Shown here: piece after piece, positions 12,185 to 24,332 of the stretch
Numbering within the stretch: the stretch's first letter is position 1
Layout: each line of letters begins with the position of its first letter
DNA from: Vitellaria paradoxa
Taxonomy: Eukaryota > Streptophyta > Magnoliopsida > Ericales > Sapotaceae
Direction: 5' to 3'
DNA length: 64,000 nucleotides
Assembly: GCA_019916065.1 (NCBI GenBank)
Contig: CM034237.1
Location: forward strand, 43,816,485 to 43,880,484
The notes under the pieces: generated by a model
Database searches by the model: none
Told to the model about the DNA's origin: nothing
Seen by the model: only the letters and a program-made list of their open reading frames with translations
Translations under genes and position numbers: made by a program

Positions 12185-12330
12185 GGGGGAGAGAAAGAGA
12201 GAGAGAGGGGCGGGAGGGAGGGCAGGTGGGTTTGCAGGGAGTGAGAGGGAGAGAGAGAAGAAGGGGGTTGGGATTGGGAGGAAGAGAAAGGGAAGGGGCG
12301 GGCACAGAGAACGAGAGAGAGATTGTGAGG
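12185..12330. repeat. GA-rich purine tract upstream of aldo-keto reductase copy 2
   Basis: The plus strand is almost all G and A, with GAGAGAGA runs and GGGAGGGAGGG blocks. Seen from the minus-strand gene it is a CT-rich tract about 165-310 bases upstream of the start. CT/GA tracts are common near plant promoters. A similar tract lies at 12645-12720. Confidence 0.6.
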
Positions 12331-12339
12331 GAAATTTTT

Positions 12340-14160
12340 TAAATAAAACTAATTAATTTATTATATAATAATTAATAATTAAAAATTAATTAATTATTTT
12401 TATATTTTTAATATTATTTGTGTCATATATATAATAAATAAATTTAAATATCTAAATTTGAAATATTTTTAATCGTTAAATTTATTTAATTGTCAGGATT
12501 ATTTTTTCTATCACTTTAATTGTCTTTTTGGACACTTTACATAAAAAATATTTTTTTATTCTCCATATTTTACTAAATGTTTAAAAAAATACTTTTTATA
12601 TCTATATTACTAACATTTCTTTTTTTTTTTTTCCCAAGAGGCGGTCTGGACGAGAGAGAGATGGGGAGAGAGGGGGAGGTTTGGGGAAGTGAATGAAGAG
12701 AGAGAGAGGCGAGGGTTGGGGGCCATTGGCATTCTTTTTTTTTTTTTTTTTATTACCGAGGGACAGTTTAGCATAACTCAATTTGGTATACAAATTGGTG
12801 CACATAAATTAGAATAATTAATTTATTATATAATAAATAATAATATATTTAAAAAAATTAAAATAAATAATAATTATTTTTTTAACTGTTGAATTATTTT
12901 TTTCTTTTTCACTTTAGTTGTTTTTTTCGACCACTTTATATAAAAATACACTTTTATTTTTCTCTCCATTTTTAAATAAATATTAGACAAAGTTAACTAA
13001 GTTTTTTTATTTTAAAAAAATAATATTTAAAATTTAGTTTTAATGTACTTAAATTATTAAAAATTAAAAATAATATTATTTTGATTTATTTTGTTAATTT
13101 GATAGTTGTGTACGTGACATGGAGAGGGGGTGTCTCCTATTTATTGAAAAAGTAAATTTTAATTAATTTAATGCTATAAAAATAAATAATATATATTTTT
13201 ACTACAAAAAATAAAAATAAAAAATTTTTCGTTGTTTTTTAAGGTAAATTAAACAATTAGCATATTTATTTTTAAATTTAGCATATTTTTCAATCGTTTG
13301 TTATCTTTTTGGTCGCTTTACATAAAAATAATACTCTCTTATTTTCCTTTCCGCTTTAGAATTTTTTAGAAATGTTTTTAAAAGTAATATTCTTTTGATT
13401 TATTTTGTTGATTTAACCGTTGTATAAGTGACATACGAAGAGGCGGATGCTGAGTAGAATGATATTCTTTTTTTTTTTCCTGAGATAAAGAGTGGGTGCC
13501 AAGCGAAAATCAAAATGAGTAAATAAGTAGTACATAAATAAGAATAATTAATTTTAAATACATTCACTTTGAATTTGACATATTTTTAATCATTGAATTT
13601 ATTTAATGGTTAGAATTATTTTTTTCTCTCCACCCTGCTACTCTTCACATATTTTTTTATAATTTTTTTAAAATGTGATTACAAAATTATTTTAAATGAA
13701 TTATTTTTCTTTTCCTCCCCATTTTAGTATCTTTTATAAATTTTCTAAAAAGGAGTGGGTGTCAGGCGAAAATCGTTGATACATTCACTTTGATACATTC
13801 ATTGACAGATTTTAAATAAGTAGTAAATAAATAAGAATAATTAATTTTAAATACATTTACTTTGAATTTGGCATATTTTTAATCATTGAATTTATTTAAT
13901 GGTTAGAATTATTTTTTTCTCCCCACCATGTTACTCTTCACATATTTTTTTTATAATTTTTTTAAAATGTGATTACAAAATTATTTTATATGAATTATTT
14001 TTCTTTTCCTCCCTATTTTAGTTATCTTTTCAATTACTTTATATGAAAAATATACTTTAAATTTTATACGTGTTAATCATATTCATAAAAAAATAAAAAA
14101 TTTATTAAAAGTTAGTATACTTAAAAACTACAAATTAAAAAAAAAATCTTATAACCAAAT
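12340..14160. repeat. AT-rich imperfect repeat block
   Basis: Related phrases recur at irregular distances: a 'gaccactttatataaaaatac' type segment near 12520, 12925, 13310 and 14030, usually followed by TTTTATTTTTCTC. The best preserved pair is a direct duplication of about 200 bp at 13541-13740 and 13834-14035, sharing GAATTTATTTAATGGTTAGA and TAAAATGTGATTACAAAATT. No gene is present. The block may be decayed copies of a single mobile element. Confidence 0.55.
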
Positions 14161-14171
14161 TAAAAGATAAG

Positions 14172-14235
14172 CGATCCGTGCTTTACATGGGTATTTACTA
14201 GCGAATGTCCGTGCAAAGCACGAACACCCATCGCC
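14172..14235. mobile_element. Candidate pair of Helitron 3' ends, tail to tail
   Basis: On the plus strand an imperfect hairpin, CCGTGCTTTACATGG, is followed by GTATTTA and CTAG (14198-14201). On the minus strand a second hairpin, CGTGCTTTGCACG, is followed by GACATTCG and the same CTAG. A hairpin a few bases before CTAG is the known plant Helitron 3' signature. No 5' TC end or Rep/helicase gene is seen, so this remains a candidate. Confidence 0.4.
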
Positions 14236-14549
14236 TAATTTAGTCTTAAAATTTTTTAAGCTTTTTTTCTCTTATTTTTACTAATATTATTTTTTTAAAA
14301 GTTATAATTTTAAAAACATTAATCGCATTTAAAAAAATTAAAAATTCATATCTATTTAAGTAAAAATTATCTATTTAGATAAAAAATGAATGAAAAGGTA
14401 ATATTTTTATATTTTAACTTTAATTTTTATATTTTATTAAAATAATGCAATAATATATACTACATATATTTTTGTTTTTTTTAATTTTAATTAATTAATT
14501 TATTTTTCAAATTCTTCCAAAATTTAATTGAGCAAGTCAATTATACTTT

Positions 14550-14575
14550 GTGCCATTGGCACGAGCAATATCTAG
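14550..14575 (+). mobile_element. Candidate Helitron 3' terminus
   Basis: The hairpin GTGCCATTGGCAC (14550-14562) is followed nine bases later by CTAG (14572-14575) and then T. This fits the hairpin-plus-CTRR rule for Helitron 3' ends. The matching 5' end was not located. Confidence 0.4.
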
Positions 14576-14628
14576 TATATAATAAACCAGAACATTTGAT
14601 GGGACTTTTGTGTAGGTGTCCAGTGAAG

Positions 14629-14652
14629 GTCAGGAGAGAGAGAGATGGTAGT

Positions 14653-14686
<34 letters not shown>

Positions 14687-14690
14687 GATG
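14629..14690. repeat. GA microsatellite
   Basis: Two blocks of GA dinucleotides, the longer one about 13 repeats, lie just before a short GC-rich patch at 14690-14745. No reading frame goes with the patch. Confidence 0.85.
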
Positions 14691-14759
14691 AGGGCGGCTG
14701 AGGGACGGCGCTGGGTAGCGCTGGCGTTGGGGCCCGCGAAGGTGTATTAATTATCAGGG

Positions 14760-15756
14760 ATAAGGTATTTGGTCAATGATTTAATATACAAATTAATTAA
14801 AAAATTAAAAAAAATTATTAAAAACATAATTTCTCACCTCTCCTATATATTAAATTTAAACAAACTCAATTAAATTTGTTACAATTCTTTAAAATTCTCT
14901 TAAAATTAAATATTTAAATTTCTACTTATGTTTTTAAGTTTTTATAACCTAACAAAGAAATATATTTATTAAATCTATTTATATTTTTTGTTTTAAAAAA
15001 AATATAAATTTAAACAGAAAAACGTAATAAAAAAGTATTTTTATTTTATTTTTTCTATTACAAATAATTTATCAATTTTAACACTTTACATCATATTAAA
15101 ATGAATTATTTTATTTAAATATTATATTGAATTAAAATTATTTATTAAAAATAATTTTAATTTATTTTAATTAAATTATATTAGGCGCAGAAATTTGTTA
15201 GGTGGCAGTGACATTTTTGGGCCGGGAAAAGAGGGGGGAGCGTGGGTTGCTGGGTGGACAAAGGGCTGTTTTTTTTTTTTTTTTTTTTTCCTTTTTCAAA
15301 GTAAAATGGGGCTGTTAGGCGAATAAGCGGTTGCTGACTGCATTTTATTTTATTTTTTTTTAATTTTTACAAAGCAAAAGGGGTGCTGGGCAGCAGAAGG
15401 AGGTGATTTTTTTAAGGAGGTGATGTTTTTAAAATGTGATTATTTTTATAAATACTTATTAGATAAAATTAATTAAGTTTTTTTTTAAACTAAGTCTCTT
15501 AAATTAAAAATACAATTTTAATATATTTAAACTTTTCTATTATAATACAATTATAATAAATCGGCTCAAACGATTTGACGTGTGTCCTCTGTGGCATGAC
15601 GCGATGGGCAAGAGACGATAAATCTCCCATGTTTTTGGCAAGGCCTGAGACACCTTAGAGAAGGTTAAGTGCATGGTTGGTCAAATTATACAAATTATGT
15701 TTTTCTCTATTTTAAATAAACAGAGAATTAATTATTTTTAAATAAATAGAGAATTA
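14760..15756. other. Gene-free AT-rich stretch
   Basis: No coding signal was seen. There is a poly(T) run of over 20 bases near 15269 and two short G-rich patches (15215-15265 and 15365-15425) that resemble each other and the patch near 12640. They may be fragments of one decayed repeat. Confidence 0.5.
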
Positions 15757-16803
15757 CTTAGGACCCATTTAATAACGTTGTTATTTTTTTGTTATTATTT
15801 TTCTGTTGTCGTTTTTTATTTTTTCTTATTATTACCGTTTATTTTTTCTGAAATGAAACTGAAGTGCGTTTGGAAATGCAAGTTTGTTTATAATTATTAA
15901 TTTTTTGTTTTAGAAAATATTTAATTTTATTAATTTTGAAAAATTAATAGAACTTAATAAAATATATTTTATATTAATTTAATTTAATTAAATATTTTAA
16001 TTAAATTAATACATTAACTTATTTAGTAAAATCATTTAATTCAATAAATATAAAATATATTAAATTATATTATTTATTAAAAATAATTTAATAAAATATA
16101 TTTCATATTAAATAAATAAATAAATTAGATTAATTATTAAATTAAATTATTTATTTTTAAATTAATTAAATTAATTTAATTATTTATAAAAATAATTTAA
16201 TAAAATATATTTTATATAAATTAAATTAATTAAATCATAATAAATTTAATTTAATTATGATATTTATTTAAAATAATTTAATAATTATTATTAAATTAAA
16301 TTAAATTAAAAATTAATGTAATTTAATTATTTATTAATAATTATTTTATATAATTAATTTAATTATTAAATAAAATAAATTAATTATGATATTTATTTCA
16401 GATAATTTTAGCAATAATTAATTATTAAATTAAATTAATTTATTAATTTAGTTTTATTATTTATTAAAAATAAATTATATTAATTTATATAATTTATTTA
16501 ATTTATTGAATTTAATTATATTATATTATTTATTAAAATAACTTATTTTAATGAAATATTTGAATAAAATAATTTATTTTTATGTAATGTAACTAAAATA
16601 GACAAAATTTTAAAATTGACAAAATATTGGTAATAGAAAAAAAACAAAATGAAAGCACATTTTTTCTGTTTACGTTTTTATTTTTTTTTTGAAACAAAAA
16701 AAAAACGTAAACAGGTTTATCGAACATATTTCTGTTACGAGTTTACAAATTTTTGAAAACATAAACAAAAAAACAGAAAACGAAAACGTTACCAAACAAA
16801 GCC
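15757..16803 (+). mobile_element. AT-rich MITE family A, full copy
   Basis: The ends are inverted: CATTTAATAACGTTGTTATT on the left and, on the other strand, TTTGTTTGGTAACGTTTTCG on the right. The interior (about 15950-16560) is nearly pure A/T. It is built of quasi-tandem units containing AATAAAATATATTTTATA and AATTATGATATTTATTT, repeated at roughly 70-100 bp. The same element lies in the opposite orientation at 25918-26985, and a 5' fragment lies at 36-220. It is noncoding. Confidence 0.65.
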
Positions 16804-17566
16804 TTATTAATTGTCTTTGAGATCTTTTGATCATTAATGATCAACAAAGCCAAAAATAATCCTGACCGTTAATTTTTTTGAAATCCAAAATTTATTATAT
16901 TTTTTTAATTTAATTTTTTATATTTAAAATAAATAAAAATATTAATTATTTTTTTGATATTTTGTCAAGTATCATTAAAGTTTTGTCACTTTTAGATCAA
17001 CAACCATTAATTCACGTGAAACTCAAATTAATGAATATGGATTGATAGTCTTACTGTCCCAACTTTTTCTTTTTATACAACAATATAATTTATTGATTTA
17101 ATATTTGTATATTTTTAATCGTTAGATTTATTTTTAAAATTTTAAATTAATATTTTAAAATTTAAAATATTTGATAATATTTTTAATGAATAATAAAATT
17201 GTACACATTTATTAAATAACTAGATATTGTTCTACCTAGAGGTACAAAAAATATAATTTAACCTACAAATAGCTTAAATGTAAATTTATTTTATAAATTT
17301 ATGTGAAAAAATTGTAAAAATAACATGTATTTATTCATAAATATATTAGTCTCTTTTGATTAGTAATTTTTATTTTTACAGATTATAATTTTTTCATGTA
17401 AATTTATAAAATAAATTTATATTTGAGTTATTTATAAGTCAAATTATATTTCTATATCTTTAGGCACAGGTTATACTTAGTATATATATAGGATTTCAAA
17501 TCTCAGCTTTGTTATTTGTTGCACGGCACGTAAGAATATAATTTGAACTCAACTAAATTTAAGGTC
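16804..17566. other. Gene-free AT-rich stretch
   Basis: No gene was seen. Around 17280-17450, ACATGTATTTATTC-like and TAAATTTATATTTGAG sequences form a loose inverted repeat centred near 17340 (TAAATTTATTTTATAAATTT on both strands). This may be another small foldback element. Confidence 0.4.
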
Positions 17567-17905
17567 CTATTTGGTTGGGCCAAAAATATTAAAAGTTACA
17601 AATGTTTCCTTACTTTTACCAACTTTAGTTATTTTGTTTTTTGTGCATTTATTTTCAAAATTTAAAATTTACAAACTTTTATAAAAAGTCGTAAAGAGCT
17701 GTAAAAAGTTATTTATTTTTCTCACTTTTTTCAATATTTGTCAGTTTTTCGTATTATTTTTTTGAATAAAACCGTTAGAACAACTTATTTTTCACAATTC
17801 CAATAAATTATTTTAGTCACTTTTGACTAATTTTTTAAATACCAAAAAGTGACTGAAATTTTTTACTTTTTCTAAATCTTGACCATTTTCGGTTGTCTGA
17901 CCGGC
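17567..17905. mobile_element. MITE-like element with GGTCC/GGGCC ends
   Basis: The left end is AAGGTCCTATTTGGTTGG and the right end, read on the other strand, is TAGGGGCCGGTCAGACAACC. The body contains AAAAAGTGACTGAAA and CACTTTTGACTAATT motifs that echo family B. The borders are approximate. Confidence 0.4.
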
Positions 17906-18324
17906 CCCTAAATTCTATTTTGGTCAACATTGGAGCCATTTTGGATGATTTAAAGTGAAATTATTAAAATATTTTTGATATTTTAGTTTTATTACAAAAT
18001 TAATATTAACTAAAATTTTGTAAGCATAAAAGCTTGTATGAATTAAATGGGGCATTTTTGTGTTTGATAAGGCACATTGTGCAACCACATCATTAAATGA
18101 TTTTATGAATACTATTAATAAATATAATATAAATCATAACAAATTTTATAAATAATAAAATATAATAATTATATATCTATGTGTATATATTTTTGTGATA
18201 AAGAACGTTTCTAATAATTTTTTAAATATTGTTAAGGAACTCCAATGAACCTACTAAACTATAAAAATTATATTTACTGGTTTAAAATTCGATTCAACTA
18301 AGATAATTGTATCTTTTTTAGGTG

Positions 18325-18457
18325 TTGTTTGGCATCTCAAAATTCATCAAAATTTACAAAAAGTTACAAATATATATTCAAAATTTTTAATTAAATTTTG
18401 TCATCACTTTTTCATCAATTTTTTTTTTTAAATCTCTTGCCATCCAAACACGACCTT
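18325..18457. mobile_element. Short hAT-like MITE
   Basis: The ends are inverted: AGGTGTTGTTTGGCATCTC on the left, and AGGTCGTGTTTGGATGGCA on the other strand at the right. The body is AT-rich and noncoding. Confidence 0.6.
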
Positions 18458-20041
18458 AACAGAGAATATTGCTTTTTCTCTCACATGCTTTGTGCGCCTT
18501 AAACAAAAAATTCAGATTCAGTAGGCTTGAAAACTTAGAATTCTATTGTATTTGATTTGAATTAACATTAAAATTCTATTTTAATTCAAGTACTTAATGT
18601 TTGAAGTTTAGCCGCCAGGTTGTTGTCTTTGTTCAATAATGGTTCCTCCACTATTTTTTCAGTCTTTTAAAAAGGAAGGGCAATGACAGCTTTGGCTTCG
18701 TTGGAAGTGGATAGCATGCGCTCGGGATCATGGCCCCGTTGGCACCCGAAGTTTAGTAATAGGTCGGAGCAGCCATTGGCACGTGATGTTTAATAACAAG
18801 TCGGACTCGGCGTAGGACTCGTTTGGCAAATGTTAAAAACTTTCATTTTTTTTTTTTATAAAAAATTACCAAATACAAAATGTTATTACTTGCAAAATTC
18901 CTAACTTTTTTTTTTAATTTCTTTGACTTTTTTTAAATTTTCTTTAACTATTTTTTAAATGCTCTAGAAGGACTTGTTTAGCATTTTTTTTATTTTTACA
19001 AAATTTAAATTTCCAAAAGAAATTTATAAAATCTTTTTAATTTGTTAGGTTTTCAAAAATAATTTTTAAAATCATATTTCTGATATTTTCGTTAATATGT
19101 CATTTTTGCCATTATTTTGTGGAATTCGTAATTTTTCCTTGCAATATGAGCATTTCATATTTTGTTCAAGGGATTGTAGAGTATGTTCTCTAAACTTGAA
19201 TTGAAGAAGTCGGATATTTCTTCATCTACTAAAATAAATGGCTTGTTTACCACTATTTGAGCATGGCCGCCATGAGATATACTTTTTTTGAATTTTTTTT
19301 TAGTAAGACAACATCCATAGGTTTCTGTCTAAAGCTGTTTGAATGGTATACTTAGTATGCGTTCGAATGAATCGAGAATTAAATCGCAGAAAATCCCAAA
19401 AGGTTCATCACTATTCCAAGCCATAAAATACGACAATTAGTTGCACACTTCAAATGCCAAAAAAATTGACTATATAGCAGCTTTTTAAAAGATATGACAA
19501 CTTTTTAGACTCCAAACAAGCCTAATAACAAAGATTGGTGGAGTGTTTTGGTGTTTTATGAAGACTCTATTTAACGTTTCTGTCAAAACAATTTCATCTC
19601 TAATCTTTTGAGCATTAGTATATTAAACTCTGAAAAAGTAGTTGTACGAATTCCACATAGATTTTTAATTTCCGAATCACTTAGGTTGTATTTGTACTAA
19701 AAAAATTATCAAAAAAAAAATAAACATGAGGGGGATTCAGAATCATTTTTCTTATTCAAATTGTAATTGAAAATGGAAGAAAAAAGACTGAAAATTAAAA
19801 TTAATTAAATTAAAAAACTAATATATTGATGAGAGGTGGCTTTAAAACTTCAAAACACATAGTAATAATAATATTATTACAATGTTTTAATAAGCATTTA
19901 GCGCTGGCCCGTGGGCTTTCACCCGTTAACGGGCGGGACAGGCTAAGCTCGTTCGGCACTTTGCGGGCATATGGGTTGGACCCATTTCGCTGAGGGAGGT
20001 AAATGGATTAGGTATCTGTCTACTTAGTCATTATTATTATC
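18458..20041. other. Gene-free stretch with a small local duplication
   Basis: No gene was supported. Around 18735-18815 two imperfect copies of a phrase ending in AGTCGGA/GGTCGGA lie in tandem (CCGTTGGCACCCGAAG and CCATTGGCACGTGATG); the second contains a CACGTG box. A GC-rich patch at 19900-19990 may be a transposon end. Confidence 0.45.
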
Positions 20042-20372
20042 AAGCTGATGTTTGGTAGTAAAATTTTTGACAAAAAATTACTAACTTTTGAATTCTAAGT
20101 GTTTGGTAAACCACCAACTTTTGTCACTTTTCTACTCTATTACAATAATTTCTGAGTTTAAAAGTTACCAAAGTTGCTAAAAATTGTTAAAAGTTACTAA
20201 AAGTTACTAAAAAATGTCAGAAATTACTAAAAATTTTATCAAACATCTAAAAATTGTAAGAAATTACTAAAAATTGCTACTTACTTCACCAAGTACACGA
20301 AAAATTACAACAATAACTTTTGAATAAAAAATAATAAAAGTTACTAAAAATTGTGCCTCCAAAAACCCCCTA
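20042..20372 (-). mobile_element. MITE family B, reverse copy
   Basis: Read on the minus strand it begins TAGGGGGTTTTTGGAGGCAC and follows the copy at 9331-9660 throughout, including the internal AGTAACTTTTAGTAACTTTT units and the stretch GTGACAAAAGTTGGTGGTTT. It ends at a GTTTGGTAG-type terminus. Confidence 0.7.
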
Positions 20373-21736
20373 AACTTTTTTGTTTTTCTTTAACTATTAC
20401 CATTCGAAACTCATTTATTTTATTAGTTGGAATTTTAAACTCGGCTTGTCCCAATCATGTTCAATCCCATTCCACCCATTAAATATATATTTAATAAGAC
20501 TCGTTAAGTACTTGTTTAGAAATTAAATTTTTTAAAATAATTGATGTGTTTTCTACAATTCTCTACAAATATATTTTTGAATATATATTTTGATTTTTTT
20601 ATCAAAATCTTTATTGTTCTCCATGTCAAGCAAAACTTAAAAAAAAAAGAAAGAAAGAAAAGAAAAAAAACTCCCATTCAAATAAACTATAAAAAAAAAT
20701 AGTACATATAACTTCAATAACTACTTATATATTTAAATAATTTTACAAAACAAATCATTTAATTATCAATTTAAAATGTGAATTACCTAATGATAATTCA
20801 CATCAAATAGACGTAGCCCTAAGAGTTTAACTACTTTTATTTTAGAAACAAAATTGTAAATGTTTAAAAGTGTATAATATATTATAGAATAAATTACATC
20901 TATTTTTTTCTAATATTTGGATAATTACACTTAGCACCCACAATATTTAAAAAATATGCTTATCTTTGTTATTTTGAAATGTTATTAAAAATGACCCCTT
21001 CTAATAAAATCAACATTAAAATTTAATAGAAAATGTTAAAATAACTAAAATTTTATTTATTTTTTCTATTTTATTCCTCTCTCTCACACTTTTTTTTGTT
21101 TTATTTACCAAAATTCTCCAAAAAGGGAAAAAAATAAGTAAAAACAAAAAAATTTTGAGAATTTTACAAAGAAAACCAACGATATGTGAGAGAAAAAAGA
21201 GTAAAATAAGAAAAATATTTAAAATTTTAGTTAGTTTCACATTATAAGTTAAGTTTTAATGACTAATTTTATTGGAAGGAGATCAATATTAACAACATTT
21301 TAAAATAAGGGAAGTAAGTGTAACTTTTAAATGTTTGGATGCTAAATATAATTATCCAAATATGATGGGGAGGTATGTGTAATTACCCTGTATTTTATTA
21401 CGTTAAATAGGTATTTGGTGAGTACTTTTTAAAAATAAATGAGTATTAAGTATCAGGTACTCTACAAGTAAATTTTAAACCTGTCTCAAACTTACACGTA
21501 TATTAAATTTTAAACCCAGACCTATTTCAGTCATATTAGGGTATCCTCAATTGTTTTAATTGGGTCGGATACTATTTTGTATCCATCCCATGAACATTAT
21601 TAATTGATGCCCATGGGTTCACTAAGTACTTTGCCCAAGCCCGGCCCACATACTTGCTTTTTGATATTTCTTAATTATCTACTTATTATAGTAAGAAAAG
21701 CATTGAGTAAAATATTAAATTTGATAAAATCTCTTT
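20373..21736. other. Gene-free AT-rich stretch
   Basis: No coding region was supported. A 74-codon open frame on the minus strand at 21016-21240 is leucine-, isoleucine- and phenylalanine-rich because of base composition and has no family features. At 20900-21380 the phrase 'agtgtaatt' and its complement, 'taattacactta', flank the segment. The flanks look like the inverted ends of a Mutator-like MITE of the type seen at 35.1-40.6 kb. Confidence 0.4.
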
Positions 21737-21902
21737 GGTTAAGATATGTTAAGCTCAGTTTAGAGTGATAAAAAATTTCTGAAAAATAGTGAAAATACTA
21801 AAAAAATCTAAAAGTTATTTACTTTTAATCTCACTGTATGAATTACGAACCCATCATTTATCTTATTTTATCTTATTTTTTATTACTCCAAATACACCCT
21901 AA
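21737..21902. mobile_element. MITE family D
   Basis: The left end is CTCAGTTTAGAGTGATAAAA and the right end on the other strand is TTAGGGTGTATTTGGAGTAA followed by TAAAAAATAAG, so the ends form an inverted repeat of about 25 bases. The left end matches the one at 22821. Confidence 0.55.
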
Positions 21903-22211
21903 TTGACGTTAATTTTACATCCATCACCTACCCATTGTATTAACCAGTTGACTAAGATATTAATTTAGAGAAATTACTTAATCCTCAAGGGATTCGTATA
22001 TAATACTTTCATTTTTGTAAGGAATTATTTATACCTTCCTAATTTTTATATAATTATGTTTTAAAATTATATAGTAAGTTAACCCCTACTGTTAGTCAAT
22101 TGACTGACATCTAATTAGTTAATTTTTGTAAATTCTAAATTTACCTTCACCATGCCACAATAGCCGGTTGACACTTTCTTCACCCAACTGAATAGACTCA
22201 ATGTACTCAAC

Positions 22212-22580
22212 AACCGTTTGGAGCGTAGGTTTGATGGGATTTGATTTTACTAAATAAAAATTTTTATTATTTTTATATTTGGAACTAAAATAAAATTTTT
22301 ATTAGTTAATTTGATTTTATTTTATAACTTAAATTTTTAAATTTTTATAGAATTTGAAATCTAATCCAAAATAATAGGATTTAACGGAAATTTATTATTT
22401 TTTAAGCAATTTAAGTATTTCACTTATACTAAATTAAATTAATTCTTAAATTTAAAATGTGTTCTAAATATAAAATTTTATTTAATAAATCAAATCAAAT
22501 CAAATCAAATCATAATCAATTCAATTATTTATTTTAAAATGAAATCAATTTTAATAACGAAATGTTTTCAAATGAAGTGT
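22212..22580. mobile_element. MITE family C, second copy
   Basis: Related along its length to the element in intron 3 of aldo-keto reductase copy 1 (5817-6252). It shares GGAACTAAAATAAAATTTTT-like and GAAATCTAATCCAAAATAAT segments and the AAATCAAATC repeats near the right end. Confidence 0.6.
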
Positions 22581-22820
22581 AAGAGCAATTAATTAAGAAA
22601 ATGTTTATATGCCACTCCACTGAATATTGAGAACATTAGCTGTGGTCGCGGTTTTTATATGTGTATTATGCATTGTGCTATTCGAAAATACATAATAATT
22701 TCTTATGTTAGTAAATTTTTATTTTTAAAATAATAAGTCCAAAAATAATAATATTGTTCTGATCATAAATTCTTCAGAATAAATTTCATAATCTAGAACT
22801 TTCAAATCTCAATCACCCAT

Positions 22821-23322
22821 ATAGGGTGTGTTTAGAGTGATAAAAAATGTGATAAAATGTGATTTGAGAAATTTTTTACGTTTGATGCACACATCTCAAA
22901 CGTGTTTTTTGGAGATGAATAATAAGATTCTTGTTTTGACGGATTCGATTTCTGTTTGGACGGATTCAAAATTTTGAACAATCATTTTTTTGTTTGCACT
23001 AATAGATTGTAGAAAATATTTGGACGGAAGTTATTTGCGCGAATTCGTCGGAACAATTTCTACAATTCGTTGGAACCATTTTTACAACCCCACAAAAAAT
23101 AGTTAAAGTGGGCGTCATTCAGTAGCTTGAGGTTCATAGCGAGAATAGCGAAAAAAATTTTGTTATTCGATTAACCGAATTCTAATTATTGATTTTTTTA
23201 AAAAAGTATTGAACTTTTTTTAAACTTTAATAAGGCAAGAATGTATAAAAATATAATAGAGATTTTAAGAAATTTTTAGAGATTTTTACCAAATTTTTGT
23301 ATACCAAATGTACCCTTATTAA
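22821..23322. mobile_element. Possible longer relative of MITE family D
   Basis: The left end, TAGGGTGTGTTTAGAGTGAT, matches the 21737 element. The right end on the other strand is TAAGGGTACATTTGGTATAC. The interior has a repeated 'gacggattc' phrase near 22935-22970. Borders and identity are tentative. Confidence 0.35.
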
Positions 23323-24130
23323 ATAAAAATTGAGTTTCACCAGCAATAAGTTGTAGGTAAATAAAATATGAAGTTGAAAAAAATACTTCTATAGATTAAA
23401 AAGATTGGGGAGAAATATATATATATTCAGGGAGAAATTCTCTCCGATAGTCATGGTGAGAAGATGAATAAGTCATTCTCCAACATTAAATTGGGTATGG
23501 ACACTCCAATTTTAGGAGTCAACTTTGTCATTTCTAACCTGGCGTATCTGACCTTTAATATATATTTTGTGTCTAACCTATTTTACAACAATCTAATTTC
23601 AGCTTAGGGCTTGGTCAAGTTTGAATTTTAACAAAGAGACCGTAACAAGAGCGTTGGAAAATGTTCTCTTCCAGAACGGCTGACCAATTCAAAGCAACAG
23701 CACAGTAGCTGATGGATCCATAACCAAATATCAATTCATGACATGCGTGAATTGAATTTGTTCAAAATTGGGTTTTCTAAGGGTTAATTAATATCAGAGA
23801 ATTCCAATCGACATACTTCGGTTTTTAAGACGAAGTTGGTAGTCTAACAATAAATTTATCAAGGCCTTAAAAAAAAAATAAAAATAAAGAACATCGCATG
23901 TATAGCATTAAGAAACAACTACTGAGTTCCAGATCATTGATACTGCTTTGAATAAAAAAAAAAAAAACCCTCAAGGTCTATTATGTATTCAATAGATTTC
24001 AGCAGTTGTTCAATCATGACATAATCATATTGAAAAAGGGAAACGAATGAAAGTTGTATCACTTATAATAACATATAAGAAAATTAAATCCTCTAAATCC
24101 TATATGAAACAGGAAAGCAATGGTTAGAGA

Positions 24131-24140
24131 ATGAGAGAGA

Positions 24141-24174
<34 letters not shown>

Positions 24175-24180
24175 TAGAGA
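24131..24180. repeat. GA microsatellite in the 3' flank of the small gene
   Basis: A run of GAGAGA interspersed with GATA lies about 150-200 bases beyond the stop of the minus-strand gene at 24333, possibly in its 3' untranslated region. Confidence 0.85.
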
Positions 24181-24332
24181 AAAGAAAGTTCTCTAGAAAC
24201 AAACAAGTCAATGGATGAAATAACAGAGACATATATGGAGGGGCAACAAATGAATGGCGAGGGATTAACTAATCATAAATGAATAATTATAATCAATTAA
24301 CCATTATTGTAACAAGATGATGAAATTTGATT

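Noticed and set aside
21016..21240. 74-codon hydrophobic minus-strand frame
   Set aside because: Leu/Ile/Phe/Lys bias comes from A/T runs; there is no start context or family signal.
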